Source: Jingyaoa shaoxingensis
GTDB taxonomy: Bacteria > Bacillota > Clostridia > Lachnospirales > Lachnospiraceae
Assembly (NCBI RefSeq): GCF_014385005.1
Contig: NZ_JACRSZ010000001.1
Span: 310,001 to 374,000, forward strand
Direction of reading: 5' to 3'
DNA: 64,000 bases
Shown here: piece after piece, positions 27,566 to 36,554 of the stretch
Position numbering within the stretch: the stretch's first letter is position 1
Layout: the number at the start of each line of letters is the position of its first letter
Translations under genes and position numbers: made by a program
Notes under the pieces: model-generated
Database searches by the model: none
What the model saw: only the letters and a program-made list of their open reading frames with translations
Told to the model about the DNA's origin: nothing

Positions 27566-27593
27566 GATTCGCCTCCCGCCTGTTATGCAAGTA

Positions 27594-27685
27594 AGTATAC
27601 CGATTTTCCCCTACAGATTTTGTCAAACGAAGGACTGGATTTTGGGATATTCACCGATGATTTTCGACGGCTCTATCCGACAAAA
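27594..27685 (-). promoter_or_regulatory. spoIIG promoter with Spo0A boxes
   Basis: The -10 TATACT (27599-27594) is 21 bp from a -35-like TTGACA (27626-27621), the stretched spacing known for the B. subtilis spoIIG promoter, which needs Spo0A~P. A perfect 0A box TTTGTCAAA (27619-27627, plus strand) covers the -35. Two more near-matches lie upstream: TTCGACG (27663-27669) and TCCGACAAA (27676-27684). Confidence 0.8.
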
Positions 27686-27778
27686 AAAACAGAAGTAACC
27701 GTTGTCTTAACCATCACTTCTGTCTCTTTTTCCACATTCTGTCTTCATTTCGTACAGAATATGTGCTTTTCACTTTTT

Positions 27779-29671
27779 CTATTCTATCACCTGGAATTCC
27801 AGTACTGCTTTGAAAAGATCGCCGTCGATCTTGATGCTCAGTGTTCCCTTCTGAAGTTCTGTCAGGCTTCTGGCAATGGACAGACCCAGTCCGTTTCCTT
27901 CTGTATTTCTGGAACTGTCTCCCCGCACGAACCGTTCCATCAGCTCTTCTTCTGATATATTCAGTGCATCCCTTGATGTATTCTTAAATGTGATCACAGC
28001 CTTCTTTTCTTTTTCCTCCAGGATCAGATAGACTCTGGTTCCCGGCTGTGCATATTTACAGATGTTGTTCATCAGATTATCAAAGACTCTCCACATCCTT
28101 CTTCCGTCGGCAAGAATTCGAATCTCGCTGTCCGGCTGCTGCACCACCAGCGTCAGATCTGCTTTTTGCAGTTTTTCCTCGTATTCTCCATCCGCCTGTA
28201 TCAAAAATACCGACGCAACACATGGCTGCAGGCAGACTTCCAGATTGCCGGTAGAGGCCTTGGATGCTTCCACCAGATCTTCTATTAATCTTTTCAGACG
28301 TACAGATTGTCTGACCAATACTTCTGCATACTCGGTAATCTTCTCATTCTCACATGGTTCTTTTCCAATCAGATCTGCATAATTGATGATAGAAGTCAGT
28401 GGCGTTTTGATATCGTGTGATACATTGGTAATCAGTTCCGTCTTCATCCGCTCACTCTTTAACTGTTTTTCCACTGCAAGACTCATTCCGGAAGCAATAC
28501 TGTTCAGATCTTCTCCCTGCTTTTTAAAATCTCCCCTCATAGGTTTTGTATCGATCTGATATGCCAGTTCGCCTTCTGCCAGGGCTGCTGCTCCTTTTTG
28601 CAGCTTCTTTATCATCAGTGCTCCGTAGAAAACAATCGGAAAAATGACTGCTTTTTCCAAAAGCCAGAATGCCACCAGATTTCCTGTATCATAACTGAAT
28701 GCGATTATTCCAAAAAACTCCAGAAAAGAAAGAATACCTGCCCCTAATATTACTTTCCAGATCACCGGAATCTCCATCAGTATATACAGGCTTCCCTTGC
28801 AGATTTTTTTCAGCAAATATAATCCTTTGTAAATCAGGGTATTTTTCCATAGAGTCTTTCCCTTTACTCTGGCTGCAATGCTCATGCAGTATCCCAGGAA
28901 GGTATTGCCTATAATCAGAACAAGTCCGCCTGCCAGCATAAAATCTGCAATATTGCTGTTAACCATACTTAACACCGCCATACTCATCACCAGCCAGCAA
29001 GTTCCTATTATCACAGTTAGCAGATCTGCCGGTATCCCGTAAAGAGGCCCTGTGTAAAGTTCTGTACTGCCTGTTCTCCTTCCAGTCACGTTCATCAGTG
29101 TCACAAAACTGATCAGGCCAAGGACAAAAGCAAATGCCATAATAATATATATTGTATATCTAATGCCATAGAGGATATGAACCACTTTTCCTGCAATGAA
29201 AAATGCATCCTGTTTTGCCAGTGACTCATCAATATTAAAATGAACAATATCATACTTCTGATCCTGACTTGTTTTCACATGAGTATCATATACGGGATAA
29301 GTCCACACTCCCTCCTCGTTTTCATACACTTCATAATATTCTGTATACTGCCACTTTTCTTTGGAGTCTTTCACCCCGGCTTTGACTTTTCCATCCATCC
29401 CAACAATCTGCCAGGTAAGATTTCCTGTACTGCCCTGCGCCTCTTCCTCTGACAAACTATCATTTTCCAGCTTCCAGGTAAGACTCCGCCCTTCTCTTGA
29501 CAGCAGTCCATTGAAAACCTCTTCCCTGATTGCCTTTTCCTCTCTGGTGTAAAAATCCGTCTCCACCATTACCACGCTTCCCAGTATAGTTGCTGCAAAT
29601 AGAATGCCGCACACTCCGCATGACAGAAATAATAACATCTTTCCTGTTACTGTTCTCCAAAACTGCCTCAT
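27779..29671 (-). CDS. Sensor histidine kinase
   Basis: A 630-aa membrane kinase. One N-terminal helix (~12-35), an extracellular sensor domain (~36-155), then five to six further helices to ~355, HisKA with phosphorylated His in NVSHDIKTPLTSIINYADLI, and HATPase_c with N-box DNLMNNICKYA and G-box GNGLGLSIARSL. Such two-domain VanS-like kinases sense the envelope. It overlaps the response regulator by four bases (ATGA). Confidence 0.93.
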   Translation of the reverse strand: MRQFWRTVTGKMLLFLSCGVCGILFAATILGSVVMVETDFYTREEKAIREEVFNGLLSREGRSLTWKLENDSLSEEEAQGSTGNLTWQIVGMDGKVKAGVKDSKEKWQYTEYYEVYENEEGVWTYPVYDTHVKTSQDQKYDIVHFNIDESLAKQDAFFIAGKVVHILYGIRYTIYIIMAFAFVLGLISFVTLMNVTGRRTGSTELYTGPLYGIPADLLTVIIGTCWLVMSMAVLSMVNSNIADFMLAGGLVLIIGNTFLGYCMSIAARVKGKTLWKNTLIYKGLYLLKKICKGSLYILMEIPVIWKVILGAGILSFLEFFGIIAFSYDTGNLVAFWLLEKAVIFPIVFYGALMIKKLQKGAAALAEGELAYQIDTKPMRGDFKKQGEDLNSIASGMSLAVEKQLKSERMKTELITNVSHDIKTPLTSIINYADLIGKEPCENEKITEYAEVLVRQSVRLKRLIEDLVEASKASTGNLEVCLQPCVASVFLIQADGEYEEKLQKADLTLVVQQPDSEIRILADGRRMWRVFDNLMNNICKYAQPGTRVYLILEEKEKKAVITFKNTSRDALNISEEELMERFVRGDSSRNTEGNGLGLSIARSLTELQKGTLSIKIDGDLFKAVLEFQVIE

Positions 29672-30366
29672 GATTTTCGTCCTTTCTCCAGCTTATATCC
29701 CTGTCCGAATACCACCTTCAGATATCTGGGTTCTGCCGGATTGATCTCTATTTTTTCCCGGATGTGCCGAATGTGTACCGCCACCGTGTTATCTGTTCCG
29801 ATTGGCTTCTCCTTCCACACTTCGGCATAAATCTCCTTCGGTGAGAATACTTTGCCCGGATTGGCAAGAAATAATTTCAGTATTTCAAATTCTTTTGGTG
29901 TCAGGGAAATCTGGTTTCCGTCCACATAGACTTCTTTTTCCTTATCCCTTAATTCAATTCCGCCAATTGTATACACTTCACTGTTTTGAACGCCTCCACC
30001 CAGCTTCAGGTATCTCCTTAACTGCGACTTCACTCTGGCAGTTACTTCCAGTGGGTGAAACGGCTTGGTAATATAGTCGTCTGCCCCTACATTCAGTCCC
30101 AGTATCTTATCTGCATCCTCACTTTTCGCTGTCAGTAGAATAATGGGTATATTGCTTTTTTCACGGATCTTTGTCATGGCTGTGATCCCGTCCATCTGAG
30201 GCATCATAATGTCCATCAGGATCAGATGAATCTCCTGTCTGTCCAGGAGCTCCACTGCTTCCCTGCCATTGTATGCTTCAAAAATCTGATAATCCGGATC
30301 TGATAAATAGATTTTCAGTGCATTGACGATGTCCTTCTCGTCATCACAGATTAATATGTTCGGCAT
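29668..30366 (-). CDS. OmpR/PhoB-type response regulator
   Basis: A 232-aa regulator. Receiver domain with CDDEKDIV, phosphorylated Asp in LILMDIMMPQMDG and LLTAKSEDADKILG; winged-helix output domain from ~135 (LTPKEFEILKLFLANPGKVF, GTDNTVAVHIRHIREKIEI). Start at 30366 with GGGGAGAGG upstream. Partner of the following kinase. Confidence 0.95.
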   Translation of the reverse strand: MPNILICDDEKDIVNALKIYLSDPDYQIFEAYNGREAVELLDRQEIHLILMDIMMPQMDGITAMTKIREKSNIPIILLTAKSEDADKILGLNVGADDYITKPFHPLEVTARVKSQLRRYLKLGGGVQNSEVYTIGGIELRDKEKEVYVDGNQISLTPKEFEILKLFLANPGKVFSPKEIYAEVWKEKPIGTDNTVAVHIRHIREKIEINPAEPRYLKVVFGQGYKLEKGRKS

Positions 30367-30395
30367 AATTTTCCTCTCCCCTTTCATCTGTGGAT

Positions 30396-30453
30396 ATTGT
30401 ACTACAGGTATCGGTTAAGATGAAAGTAGGAATAGGATTAAGATTTGATGAAG
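30396..30453 (-). promoter_or_regulatory. Two-component system promoter with direct repeats
   Basis: TACAAT at 30401-30396 is a good -10. Two direct copies of TTAAGAT (30415-30421 and 30438-30444, plus-strand sense), 23 bp apart, overlap and precede the -35 position, as in autoregulated OmpR-family promoters. Confidence 0.5.
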
Positions 30454-30505
30454 ATATTTCATAAAGATATCTGATGTGCGTTATTACTTGAACCAATGTG
30501 CTGCA

Positions 30506-31282
30506 TTATCCCAGGGTAACATCCAGTATCATCATGATGCTGAATCCTACTGCAAAGAAGATGGTCCCCAGATTGGTGTGGTCTCCCTGGAACATCTCCG
30601 GGATGAGTTCCTCTACTACGACATACAGCATGGCTCCGGCTGCGAAGCTGAGCAGATATGGCAATACGGGAACGATCAGGCCAGATACCAGTATGGTCAG
30701 CATGGCTCCGATGGGCTCAACGATTCCTGACAGAACCCCTCCGGCAAATGCTCTGGACTTTTTCATTCCCTCTGCGCGAAGAGGCATGGAGATAATTGCG
30801 CCTTCCGGGAAGTTCTGTATGGCAATACCCAGGGACAGAGCAAATGCTCCGGCCGCTGTGATGCTCGCATTTCCCAGCCGGTATCCGGCATAGACCACGC
30901 CCACTGCCATTCCCTCCGGAATGTTGTGAAGGGTGACTGCCAGAATCATCATGGTCGTTCTCTGAAATCCACTTCTTGGTTCCTCTGCCTTTTCACTGTT
31001 CTGATGAAGATGTGGAACAGCGCGGTCCAGCATCAGTAAAAAGAAAATTCCGATCCAGAATCCAACAGCCACCGGAACGAACTGCCATACTCCTAAGTCT
31101 GCCGACTGCTCCAGTGCCGGAATCAGAAGACTCCAGATAGATGCAGCTACCATGACTCCGGACGCAAATCCAGTCAGAGAACGCTGCACCAGATCACTCA
31201 GTCCTCTTTTCATAAAGAAAACACAGGCTGCTCCAAGGGATGTGCCCAGAAAAGGGATCAAAATGCCAATAAAAATATTCAT
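30506..31282 (-). CDS. ZIP family metal transporter
   Basis: A 258-aa, eight-helix ZIP permease for import of Zn, Fe or Mn. The metal site is in helices IV and V: TLHNIPEGMAVGV and IQNFPEGAIISMP, and VEPIGAM follows. A histidine loop (HLHQN) lies between helices III and IV. Start at 31282 with AAAGGA upstream. An operator inside its promoter suggests metal-dependent repression. Confidence 0.94.
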   Translation of the reverse strand: MNIFIGILIPFLGTSLGAACVFFMKRGLSDLVQRSLTGFASGVMVAASIWSLLIPALEQSADLGVWQFVPVAVGFWIGIFFLLMLDRAVPHLHQNSEKAEEPRSGFQRTTMMILAVTLHNIPEGMAVGVVYAGYRLGNASITAAGAFALSLGIAIQNFPEGAIISMPLRAEGMKKSRAFAGGVLSGIVEPIGAMLTILVSGLIVPVLPYLLSFAAGAMLYVVVEELIPEMFQGDHTNLGTIFFAVGFSIMMILDVTLG

Positions 31283-31330
31283 ATGCAAAATCCTTTCATA
31301 TACACGGATGTTTGTCATTACCACGAACAC

Positions 31331-31360
31331 ATTATATGTTAGTCTTATCTAACTTGTCAA
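31331..31360 (-). promoter_or_regulatory. ZIP gene promoter with operator in the spacer
   Basis: TTGACA (31360-31355), 18 bp, TATAAT (31336-31331). The spacer carries an inverted repeat GTTAG-N6-CTAAC (31338-31353), similar to DtxR/MntR-family sites. A repressor bound there would block polymerase. Confidence 0.7.
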
Positions 31361-31398
31361 TTACATTCTTTTTTCCCGGTTCTTATTTTCAGTATACA

Positions 31399-31432
31399 CA
31401 AAACCACCGCATCTCAGTATGAGACCGGTGGT
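31399..31432 (-). terminator. Terminator after the two-helix membrane gene
   Basis: ACCACCG/CGGTGGT (31403-31409 with 31426-31432) plus an inner TCTCA/TGAGA stem, followed by TTTTG on the minus strand. Confidence 0.7.
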
Positions 31433-31443
31433 AGTTCGCACAA

Positions 31444-31788
31444 TTATTTTTTCATGAAATGTTCGCTTCCTTTATGTTCCGAACTGACTTTGCGCTCTTT
31501 TCTGGAAATCAGGCTTTCTGTAACTTCATTGGCTATATAAGACAGGTAAAGCAGTATCGTTGCTATCAGTCCTGCAGCCCACCATACGATCTTTATGATC
31601 TCCCAGATTCCGCCCTGAGCATAAAGAATGCGTAATTTATATATTGCTATCATCCTTTTGATGGCTGCATCTGAACAAAACAGATATCCCTGCCACCACA
31701 GAATAAGTCCTATTATGATTCCAAGAATAACAAGTTCGATCTTAAATATACTCCGTGACATTCTGTGTTTTTCATCCCCTGATGACAT
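31444..31788 (-). CDS. Two-helix membrane protein, unknown
   Basis: A 114-aa protein with two membrane helices (residues ~17-38 and ~60-83) and a basic, histidine-containing tail. I chose the ATG at 31788: GGAGAG lies seven bases upstream. Longer frames begin in a palindromic element at 31815-31861, so the gene's own 5' region may have been disturbed. No family recognised. Confidence 0.6.
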   Translation of the reverse strand: MSSGDEKHRMSRSIFKIELVILGIIIGLILWWQGYLFCSDAAIKRMIAIYKLRILYAQGGIWEIIKIVWWAAGLIATILLYLSYIANEVTESLISRKERKVSSEHKGSEHFMKK

Positions 31789-31814
31789 ATCTTTTCTCTC
31801 CATCTTTATTATTT

Positions 31815-31861
31815 GTAACTGTTCAGATACCTTCACGGAACAGTGGGTTCTGAACAGTTAC
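31815..31861. repeat. 47-bp palindromic element
   Basis: Perfect 13-bp arms GTAACTGTTCAGA (31815-31827) and TCTGAACAGTTAC (31849-31861) around a 21-bp loop. Its CTGTTCAGATACCTTCAC core is nearly the same as one at 38886-38902, where a Rpn gene is interrupted. Nothing else recognisable lies in 31862-32085, which is very A+T-rich. Confidence 0.65.
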
Positions 31862-32089
31862 ATTATTTTAATTTTCTGCTGTATTCGGCTGTTACTGTTT
31901 GTTCCTGTATTAATCTTTCATATTATTTGTTTAAATTATATTATACTAATTCAGGCGTGTCAATTTGTTTTATATTCTGTTTTCAAATAGTATTAATATC
32001 ATTGTTACTCTCGCTTATATAGGTATTTCTATTGCGATGTTCCGTTTTTAATCGTCCATTTTGTCATCTTTTTCCAGTTAAAATAGTTC

Positions 32090-32113
32090 TATACTGTCTG
32101 TGTTCCCACAGAC
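32090..32113 (+). promoter_or_regulatory. Promoter/operator of the XRE gene
   Basis: A -10-like TATACT (32090-32095) abuts a perfect dyad GTCTGTG-TTCC-CACAGAC (32096-32113) at the expected transcription start, 43 bases before the gene. Autorepression by the HTH protein is a reasonable inference; no clear -35 is visible. Confidence 0.45.
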
Positions 32114-32155
32114 AACTAATCATTTTTACATTACATTTACAAAAGAGGAAACGAC

Positions 32156-32461
32156 ATGGAAGAAAATTTCATAAGAGAACGATTGACACAGCTTCGCATG
32201 AAGAAAAACGTGTCCGAGTACAAAATGAGCCTGGACCTCGGTCACAGCAAGAGCTATATTCAAAGTATTGTGTCAGGACGGGCTATGCCCTCCATGACCG
32301 AATTTTTATACATCTGCGATTATTTAGATGTGACCCCGGCAGAATTCTTCAATGAAAAAATCGAAAATCCGGCACTTTTAAAAAATATGATCGAAAAAGC
32401 CAGTGAAATGGGGGATGATGACCTTCAGCTTCTCTGTCAGCTTATCGACCGTATAAAATAA
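32156..32461 (+). CDS. XRE-family HTH regulator
   Basis: A 101-aa Cro/CI-type protein. The HTH spans residues ~6-62 (RLTQLRMKKNVSEYKMSLDL, SIVSGRAMPSMTEFLYICDY, LDVTPAEFF); the C-terminal ~35 residues are helical and may dimerise. RBS AGAGGAAA. Target unknown; nearest candidates are its own promoter and the divergent membrane gene. Confidence 0.88.
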   Translation: MEENFIRERLTQLRMKKNVSEYKMSLDLGHSKSYIQSIVSGRAMPSMTEFLYICDYLDVTPAEFFNEKIENPALLKNMIEKASEMGDDDLQLLCQLIDRIK

Positions 32462-32531
32462 ATCTGGTGCTTTCGGAACCAACACTCCCGATTCTACACG
32501 GCATGTCAGGAAATGACTCGTAAGGCAAAGA

Positions 32532-32566
32532 AGGACAGAACCGCGAAATCGGTTCTGTCCTCAATA
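32532..32566. terminator. Terminator after XRE gene
   Basis: AGGACAGAACC (32532-32542) pairs with GGTTCTGTCCT (32551-32561), 11 bp perfect, then AATAATTTTT. Confidence 0.75.
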
Positions 32567-32586
32567 ATTTTTAAATTATTAATCGT

Positions 32587-32799
32587 CTAAATAATATGCG
32601 TTATCCGTTGTAAATACTCTGTAGGTGCATTTTTCAATTGTTTTTTCACAGACACTTTTCCGGCTTTCAATGCTGCAAATGGATTCTCATATCGGCGTAC
32701 CACAATTCTAAATTTGTTGGAATATTTTTTGCCGCCTTTCCAGTAGTTCAATGTCACCGTTGCCTTACCGGAGTTTCCTGGATGTAAATTTTGTTCCAT
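32587..32799 (-). pseudogene. Remnant of a secreted protein C-terminus
   Basis: Seventy codons (ending KNAPTEYLQRITHII) resemble the end of a bacterial Ig-like surface protein: SGKATVTLNYWKGGKKYSNK followed by YENPFAALKAG. There is no signal peptide and no ribosome-binding site at the ATG (32799), and it begins five bases after the stop of the peptidase gene. Probably a leftover of a larger gene; expression is doubtful. Confidence 0.4.
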
Positions 32800-32803
32800 A
32801 CAT

Positions 32804-33499
32804 TTACATTCTTTTCTCAAAATGCTGGTAATCTTTCGGGTTTGTCCAGCTTCCACCCCAGGTAAAGCCATGATCGGTAAACACCTGCCAGCAGACATCC
32901 CCTTCTTTAATCTCGTGCACATCCTCTAGTGAGCGATCCATATATTCCAGTGCATTTTCATGATCGCAGTAATAGGTTCCGTCCTCTTCCAGTGTCAGAT
33001 AGGGATTCTGCTGTGGATTGATGTCAATGGCACAGCCATAGGCATGTCTGGAAAGATTCTGTCCGCCAGTCACTACACGGTAGCAAAAAGCCGAAGTATT
33101 ATTGTGATCGATGGAGTTCGTATCTGCCTGATCCGGATCCTCATTCACCCAGTAATCATCAATCAGATGCATGGATGCAATTTCATATTCTGCATCATAT
33201 AGCTCCTGAAAAATCTCCAGCACTTCATCTGCCAGTTCTGCATTCACAATCAGTTCCCCAGTCTGTATTTCATGATCAAAGTCATAATGAGATATTTGCA
33301 GATAACGCAGATCCTCTAATGAAATATTCTCATTCTCCTGATAAGACTTGCCATTAATACGGTTATAGACTTCGTCCCCCTCTGCGATCTCAGATGAGGT
33401 AAAAACAGGCTCATCTGCTTTCGCTGCCTGCACCGGTGATGGTTGCAGGATCAGCATACCGGCCAGTGCTACTATATAGGTTACACATGTATTTCTCAT
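32804..33499 (-). CDS. Secreted M15 D-Ala-D-Ala carboxypeptidase (VanY-like)
   Basis: A 231-aa exported zinc peptidase. Signal peptide MRNTCVTYIVALAGMLIL... with cleavage near VQA-AKAD. M15 metal motifs: SRHAYGCAIDINPQQNPY (H and D ligands, ~150) and the C-terminal WTNPKDYQHFEK (catalytic E-x-x-H region as HFE). It trims peptidoglycan stem peptides or acts as an autolysin. Start at 33499 with AAGG seven bases upstream. Confidence 0.85.
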   Translation of the reverse strand: MRNTCVTYIVALAGMLILQPSPVQAAKADEPVFTSSEIAEGDEVYNRINGKSYQENENISLEDLRYLQISHYDFDHEIQTGELIVNAELADEVLEIFQELYDAEYEIASMHLIDDYWVNEDPDQADTNSIDHNNTSAFCYRVVTGGQNLSRHAYGCAIDINPQQNPYLTLEEDGTYYCDHENALEYMDRSLEDVHEIKEGDVCWQVFTDHGFTWGGSWTNPKDYQHFEKRM

Positions 33500-33615
33500 T
33501 ATTATACCTTTATATTTTATAAAATTCTTAGTCGTTTCAAGAGTGCCTCGTATCATTCATACCACGCAAATACAACGTATTTCTTTTCGTTTCATTTGCA
33601 TTTCAAATGCAAATA

Positions 33616-34605
33616 CTAAAATTCCATTTCTGCCTGTCGGCATAATTCTTCTATCCATTCTTTTCCTTTTATCACTGCAATCCACTCCTGTGGAATTGCC
33701 TCATACCCATAATATAAACCGGCAAGTCCCCCTGCAATCGCTGCAACAGTATCCGTATCATCCCCAAGATTTACTGCCTTCAACATACATTCTTTATAAG
33801 AATCTGTAGTAATCAGACACCATATTGCAGCCTCAAAGGAATCTATTACATATCCGGTAGTATTGATTTTATCTTCTGAAGTACCGGAAAACTCAGATAA
33901 ATGATACAATCTTTCAAGATGCGCCATCTCTGTCAGGTTCCTGATATCCTGTCTGTAATACTTACGTCCATGATCCATTCCCTCCTGAAGCAGCACTTCA
34001 AGTGGTGGCACTGTTGTCTTCCTGGTTCCCTCAATAATACTTTTCACGCAAAAATAATAGATTCCACAGCACATTTTGCTTCTTAAATGATTATGAGTCA
34101 CCCCACTGATACGATGGATTCCTTCAATTGCCTCATCTTCTGAAGTACATACCAGTTTCTGTTTCTCGTAATAATACAAACATACCGGAAGGATTCTCAT
34201 TAAAGCTCCGTTCTCATTGGCATGCTCACCGATTGCTCCGCAAGTCCTAATATCCGGATTTTTTATAAACTGATATATTGCATTGCTGCAGGTAATTCCC
34301 TGATCAAACGCTCTTCCAAATGGAGTATATTCTCCTTCCTGATCCCACTTCACAAACCGCTGCATGATATCCAACGGATCAGCTTCTTTCTTTTCCAGCA
34401 GACTCTCCAACGTGGCAAGAGCCATACTGCTGTCATCTGACCAGGTTCCCTCCGGCATCTGATAAACTCCACCGGATTCCATTCCTGTTACAGGTCCCTG
34501 CGCTCTGTTTCTTATTTCCGTTCTGTCCATAAACTGTACCGGAACTCCAAGGGCATCTCCCACAATAAGTCCCATCATTCCATTAAACCAGATATTTGTC
34601 TTCAT
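33616..34605 (-). CDS. ADP-ribosylglycohydrolase family protein
   Basis: A ~330-aa ARH/DraG-type hydrolase that removes ADP-ribose from proteins or nucleic acids using two Mg ions. Motifs: GLIVGDALGVPVQFMDR, TWSDDSSMALATLESL (metal Asp pair), HANENGALMRILP, and AVNLGDDTDTVAAIAGGLAG. Start at 34605 (AGGTG six bases upstream); the gene overlaps the end of the VWA gene by 23 bases. It forms a cassette with a macrodomain protein, another ADP-ribose-removing family. Confidence 0.92.
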   Translation of the reverse strand: MKTNIWFNGMMGLIVGDALGVPVQFMDRTEIRNRAQGPVTGMESGGVYQMPEGTWSDDSSMALATLESLLEKKEADPLDIMQRFVKWDQEGEYTPFGRAFDQGITCSNAIYQFIKNPDIRTCGAIGEHANENGALMRILPVCLYYYEKQKLVCTSEDEAIEGIHRISGVTHNHLRSKMCCGIYYFCVKSIIEGTRKTTVPPLEVLLQEGMDHGRKYYRQDIRNLTEMAHLERLYHLSEFSGTSEDKINTTGYVIDSFEAAIWCLITTDSYKECMLKAVNLGDDTDTVAAIAGGLAGLYYGYEAIPQEWIAVIKGKEWIEELCRQAEMEF

Positions 34606-35290
34606 CATCTTCACCTCGCTTTGCATCTTTATGCCGTTTTTCATAATCTTCTCTAATTGGCGCACAACCGGAAAATAATGCCTCATCCATTTCACGTTTA
34701 CTTCCGGATTTGCGAAACGCCGATATAGTCGTGGAAAGTACCTGAAAATTCAGTTGTGTTCCTTCTCTGTCACACTGATAATTCATTGCTCTGTCTGCTC
34801 CAATTCCGAATCTGTCCGCTGTTTTAATTGCATCCATGTTCGCTCCAAGAAATAAAAACTCCCATCCATATTTTTCTTTTTCCATTTCCACCATCTTCTT
34901 CACTTTATGACAGTTGTAGATATGGCTGGCATTTTCCATCCCATCTGTTGTAATGATAAACAAGGTCTTCTCCGGTCTGTCTTCCGCTCTGGAATACTTA
35001 TGTACATTTGCAATATGATGAATTGCGCCTCCAATTGCATCCAGAAGTGCCGTACAGCCTCTCACATAATACTGTTTTTCATTCATTGGCTCCACCTTTG
35101 CAACAGGTACTCTGTCATAAAGAATTTCGGTCTTATCATCAAACAGCACTGTAGAAATATACGCCTCTCCATCTTCCTTTCGCTGTTTCTCAATCATAGA
35201 ATTAAAACCGCCAATGGTATCTTCTTCAAGTCCTCTCATAGAACCGCTTCTGTCTAAAATGAAAACTACTTCTGTTAATCCTTTACGCAT
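34583..35290 (-). CDS. VWA-domain protein
   Basis: A 235-aa cytoplasmic von Willebrand A protein with a complete MIDAS: DRSGSM (residues ~12-17), the Thr in STVLFDD region, and TTDGMENAS. It resembles stress-linked VWA proteins (TerY-like). RBS GGAGG before 35290. It overlaps the ARH gene and lies 99 bases after the macrodomain gene, so the three were probably inherited as one cassette. It may act as a metal-dependent adaptor; that is inference. Confidence 0.9.
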   Translation of the reverse strand: MRKGLTEVVFILDRSGSMRGLEEDTIGGFNSMIEKQRKEDGEAYISTVLFDDKTEILYDRVPVAKVEPMNEKQYYVRGCTALLDAIGGAIHHIANVHKYSRAEDRPEKTLFIITTDGMENASHIYNCHKVKKMVEMEKEKYGWEFLFLGANMDAIKTADRFGIGADRAMNYQCDREGTQLNFQVLSTTISAFRKSGSKREMDEALFSGCAPIREDYEKRHKDAKRGEDDEDKYLV

Positions 35291-35389
35291 AACTTTGTCC
35301 TCCTTCACACCAACTATTAAATCGTGTTTTCTTTTGATGGACTCATTATACACAAAAATTTTTTCAAACCTGTCGCCTGCCAGACGACA

Positions 35390-36475
35390 CTATGAAATGA
35401 TGCATGGCAATCCATGTTCTTCCAATTGAATATCCAGTTCAATCATATCATATATCTCATTTTCGATAAAATACGAAAAAATAATATCCGTTTTGTCACA
35501 GGGTGACAGTGCATACCCTGCTCTGGCAAGCAGATCTCTGGTCTCGTCCATGTTTAGTTTTGCGCCTACGCATAAGCATAATGCTGTCAGTTTATTGGGA
35601 TGATAACTGGCATTGTTCTTGATCTTTGAGAATATTTTCCGGTCAACAATTGCACGTTTCCAGACCTCTGCATTTTCCATGTTCCTTTCCTGAATCAAAT
35701 ACATCAGATACTCCGAAAATGTATCTGACATATGTCTCATTCGCTCTTCCAGTCTGCTTTCATGCTCCGTCTCAAAATCCGAAAGCATGGTGGACTCATA
35801 TTCGCATACATCTTCTGATCCGATAGATTTCTTTGATGTTTTTTCTGTTTTCTGTGCTGATTCGAAAAATGGGAGACTGTTTAATCTTCGCTGTGTCTCA
35901 CTATTTCTCCTATCGTCACCATACTCTTCTTTTCTGGCCTCTTCCACATAATTGCAATCAATGTAGGCTTACAGATCCGGATAAATCTTTTCTCCCAGAT
36001 GCGTTGCCTTTCCATCAAACACAACCAGATAGATCTCCATCTCGTTTTCAAGCAGAAAGGCATGAATCTCATCTACTGCAATCCTGATTCCTTCTTCTTT
36101 GGGATAGCCAAAACCACCGGTGGATATCAGTGGAAAAGATATGGATGCGATTCCTTTCTCTTTTGCTATCTGCAGGCTCTTTCGATAACAGGCATGAAGC
36201 TTTTCCGCTTCCCCCTGCGTCCCTCCTGTGTAACGCGGACTCACTGCATGGATAATGTACTTCGCCTGAAGCCGAAAGCCCGGCGTAAGAAATACTTCTC
36301 CCTCTTCAGCATAGCCGATATGTTCTCTGCGATAATTCAAAAGTTCCTTATAACCGGCAGCTTTGTAAATCGCACTGTCACAGCCAGTACCAACCGTCGG
36401 ATGATCATTGGCTGTATTGACAATCGCTTCTGTATTCATCTTTGTAATATCATTACGAACTATTTTAAATGGCAT
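35390..36475 (-). pseudogene. Macrodomain protein gene split by an in-frame TAA
   Basis: Codons 36475-35972 encode a macrodomain (MPFKIVRNDITKMNTEAIVN, SFPLISTGGFGYPKEE) ending IYPDL, then TAA at 35971-35969. The frame continues without a break: AYIDCNYVEEARKEEYG and a C-terminal domain (RKIFSKIKNNASYHPNKLTA, LDIQLEEHGLPCIIS). In homologues I know, macrodomain and this helical C-terminal domain are one protein joined by '..YPDL-AYID-YVEE..'. So a single nonsense codon splits a ~361-codon gene. The C-terminal part could be re-initiated at GTG 35947, without a good ribosome site. The macrodomain alone may still hydrolyse ADP-ribose esters. Confidence 0.8.
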
Positions 36476-36554
36476 ATATGAGATCCTCTTTAGATTTTTT
36501 TTATTTTCCACACGTTGCCGGAGTAACTTATATCCCAGGAGTCGGAAATAAGGT

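Noticed and set aside
31444..31836. 130-aa version of the two-helix membrane protein
   Set aside because: The extra 16 residues come from a palindromic element; the ATG at 31788 has a proper ribosome site.
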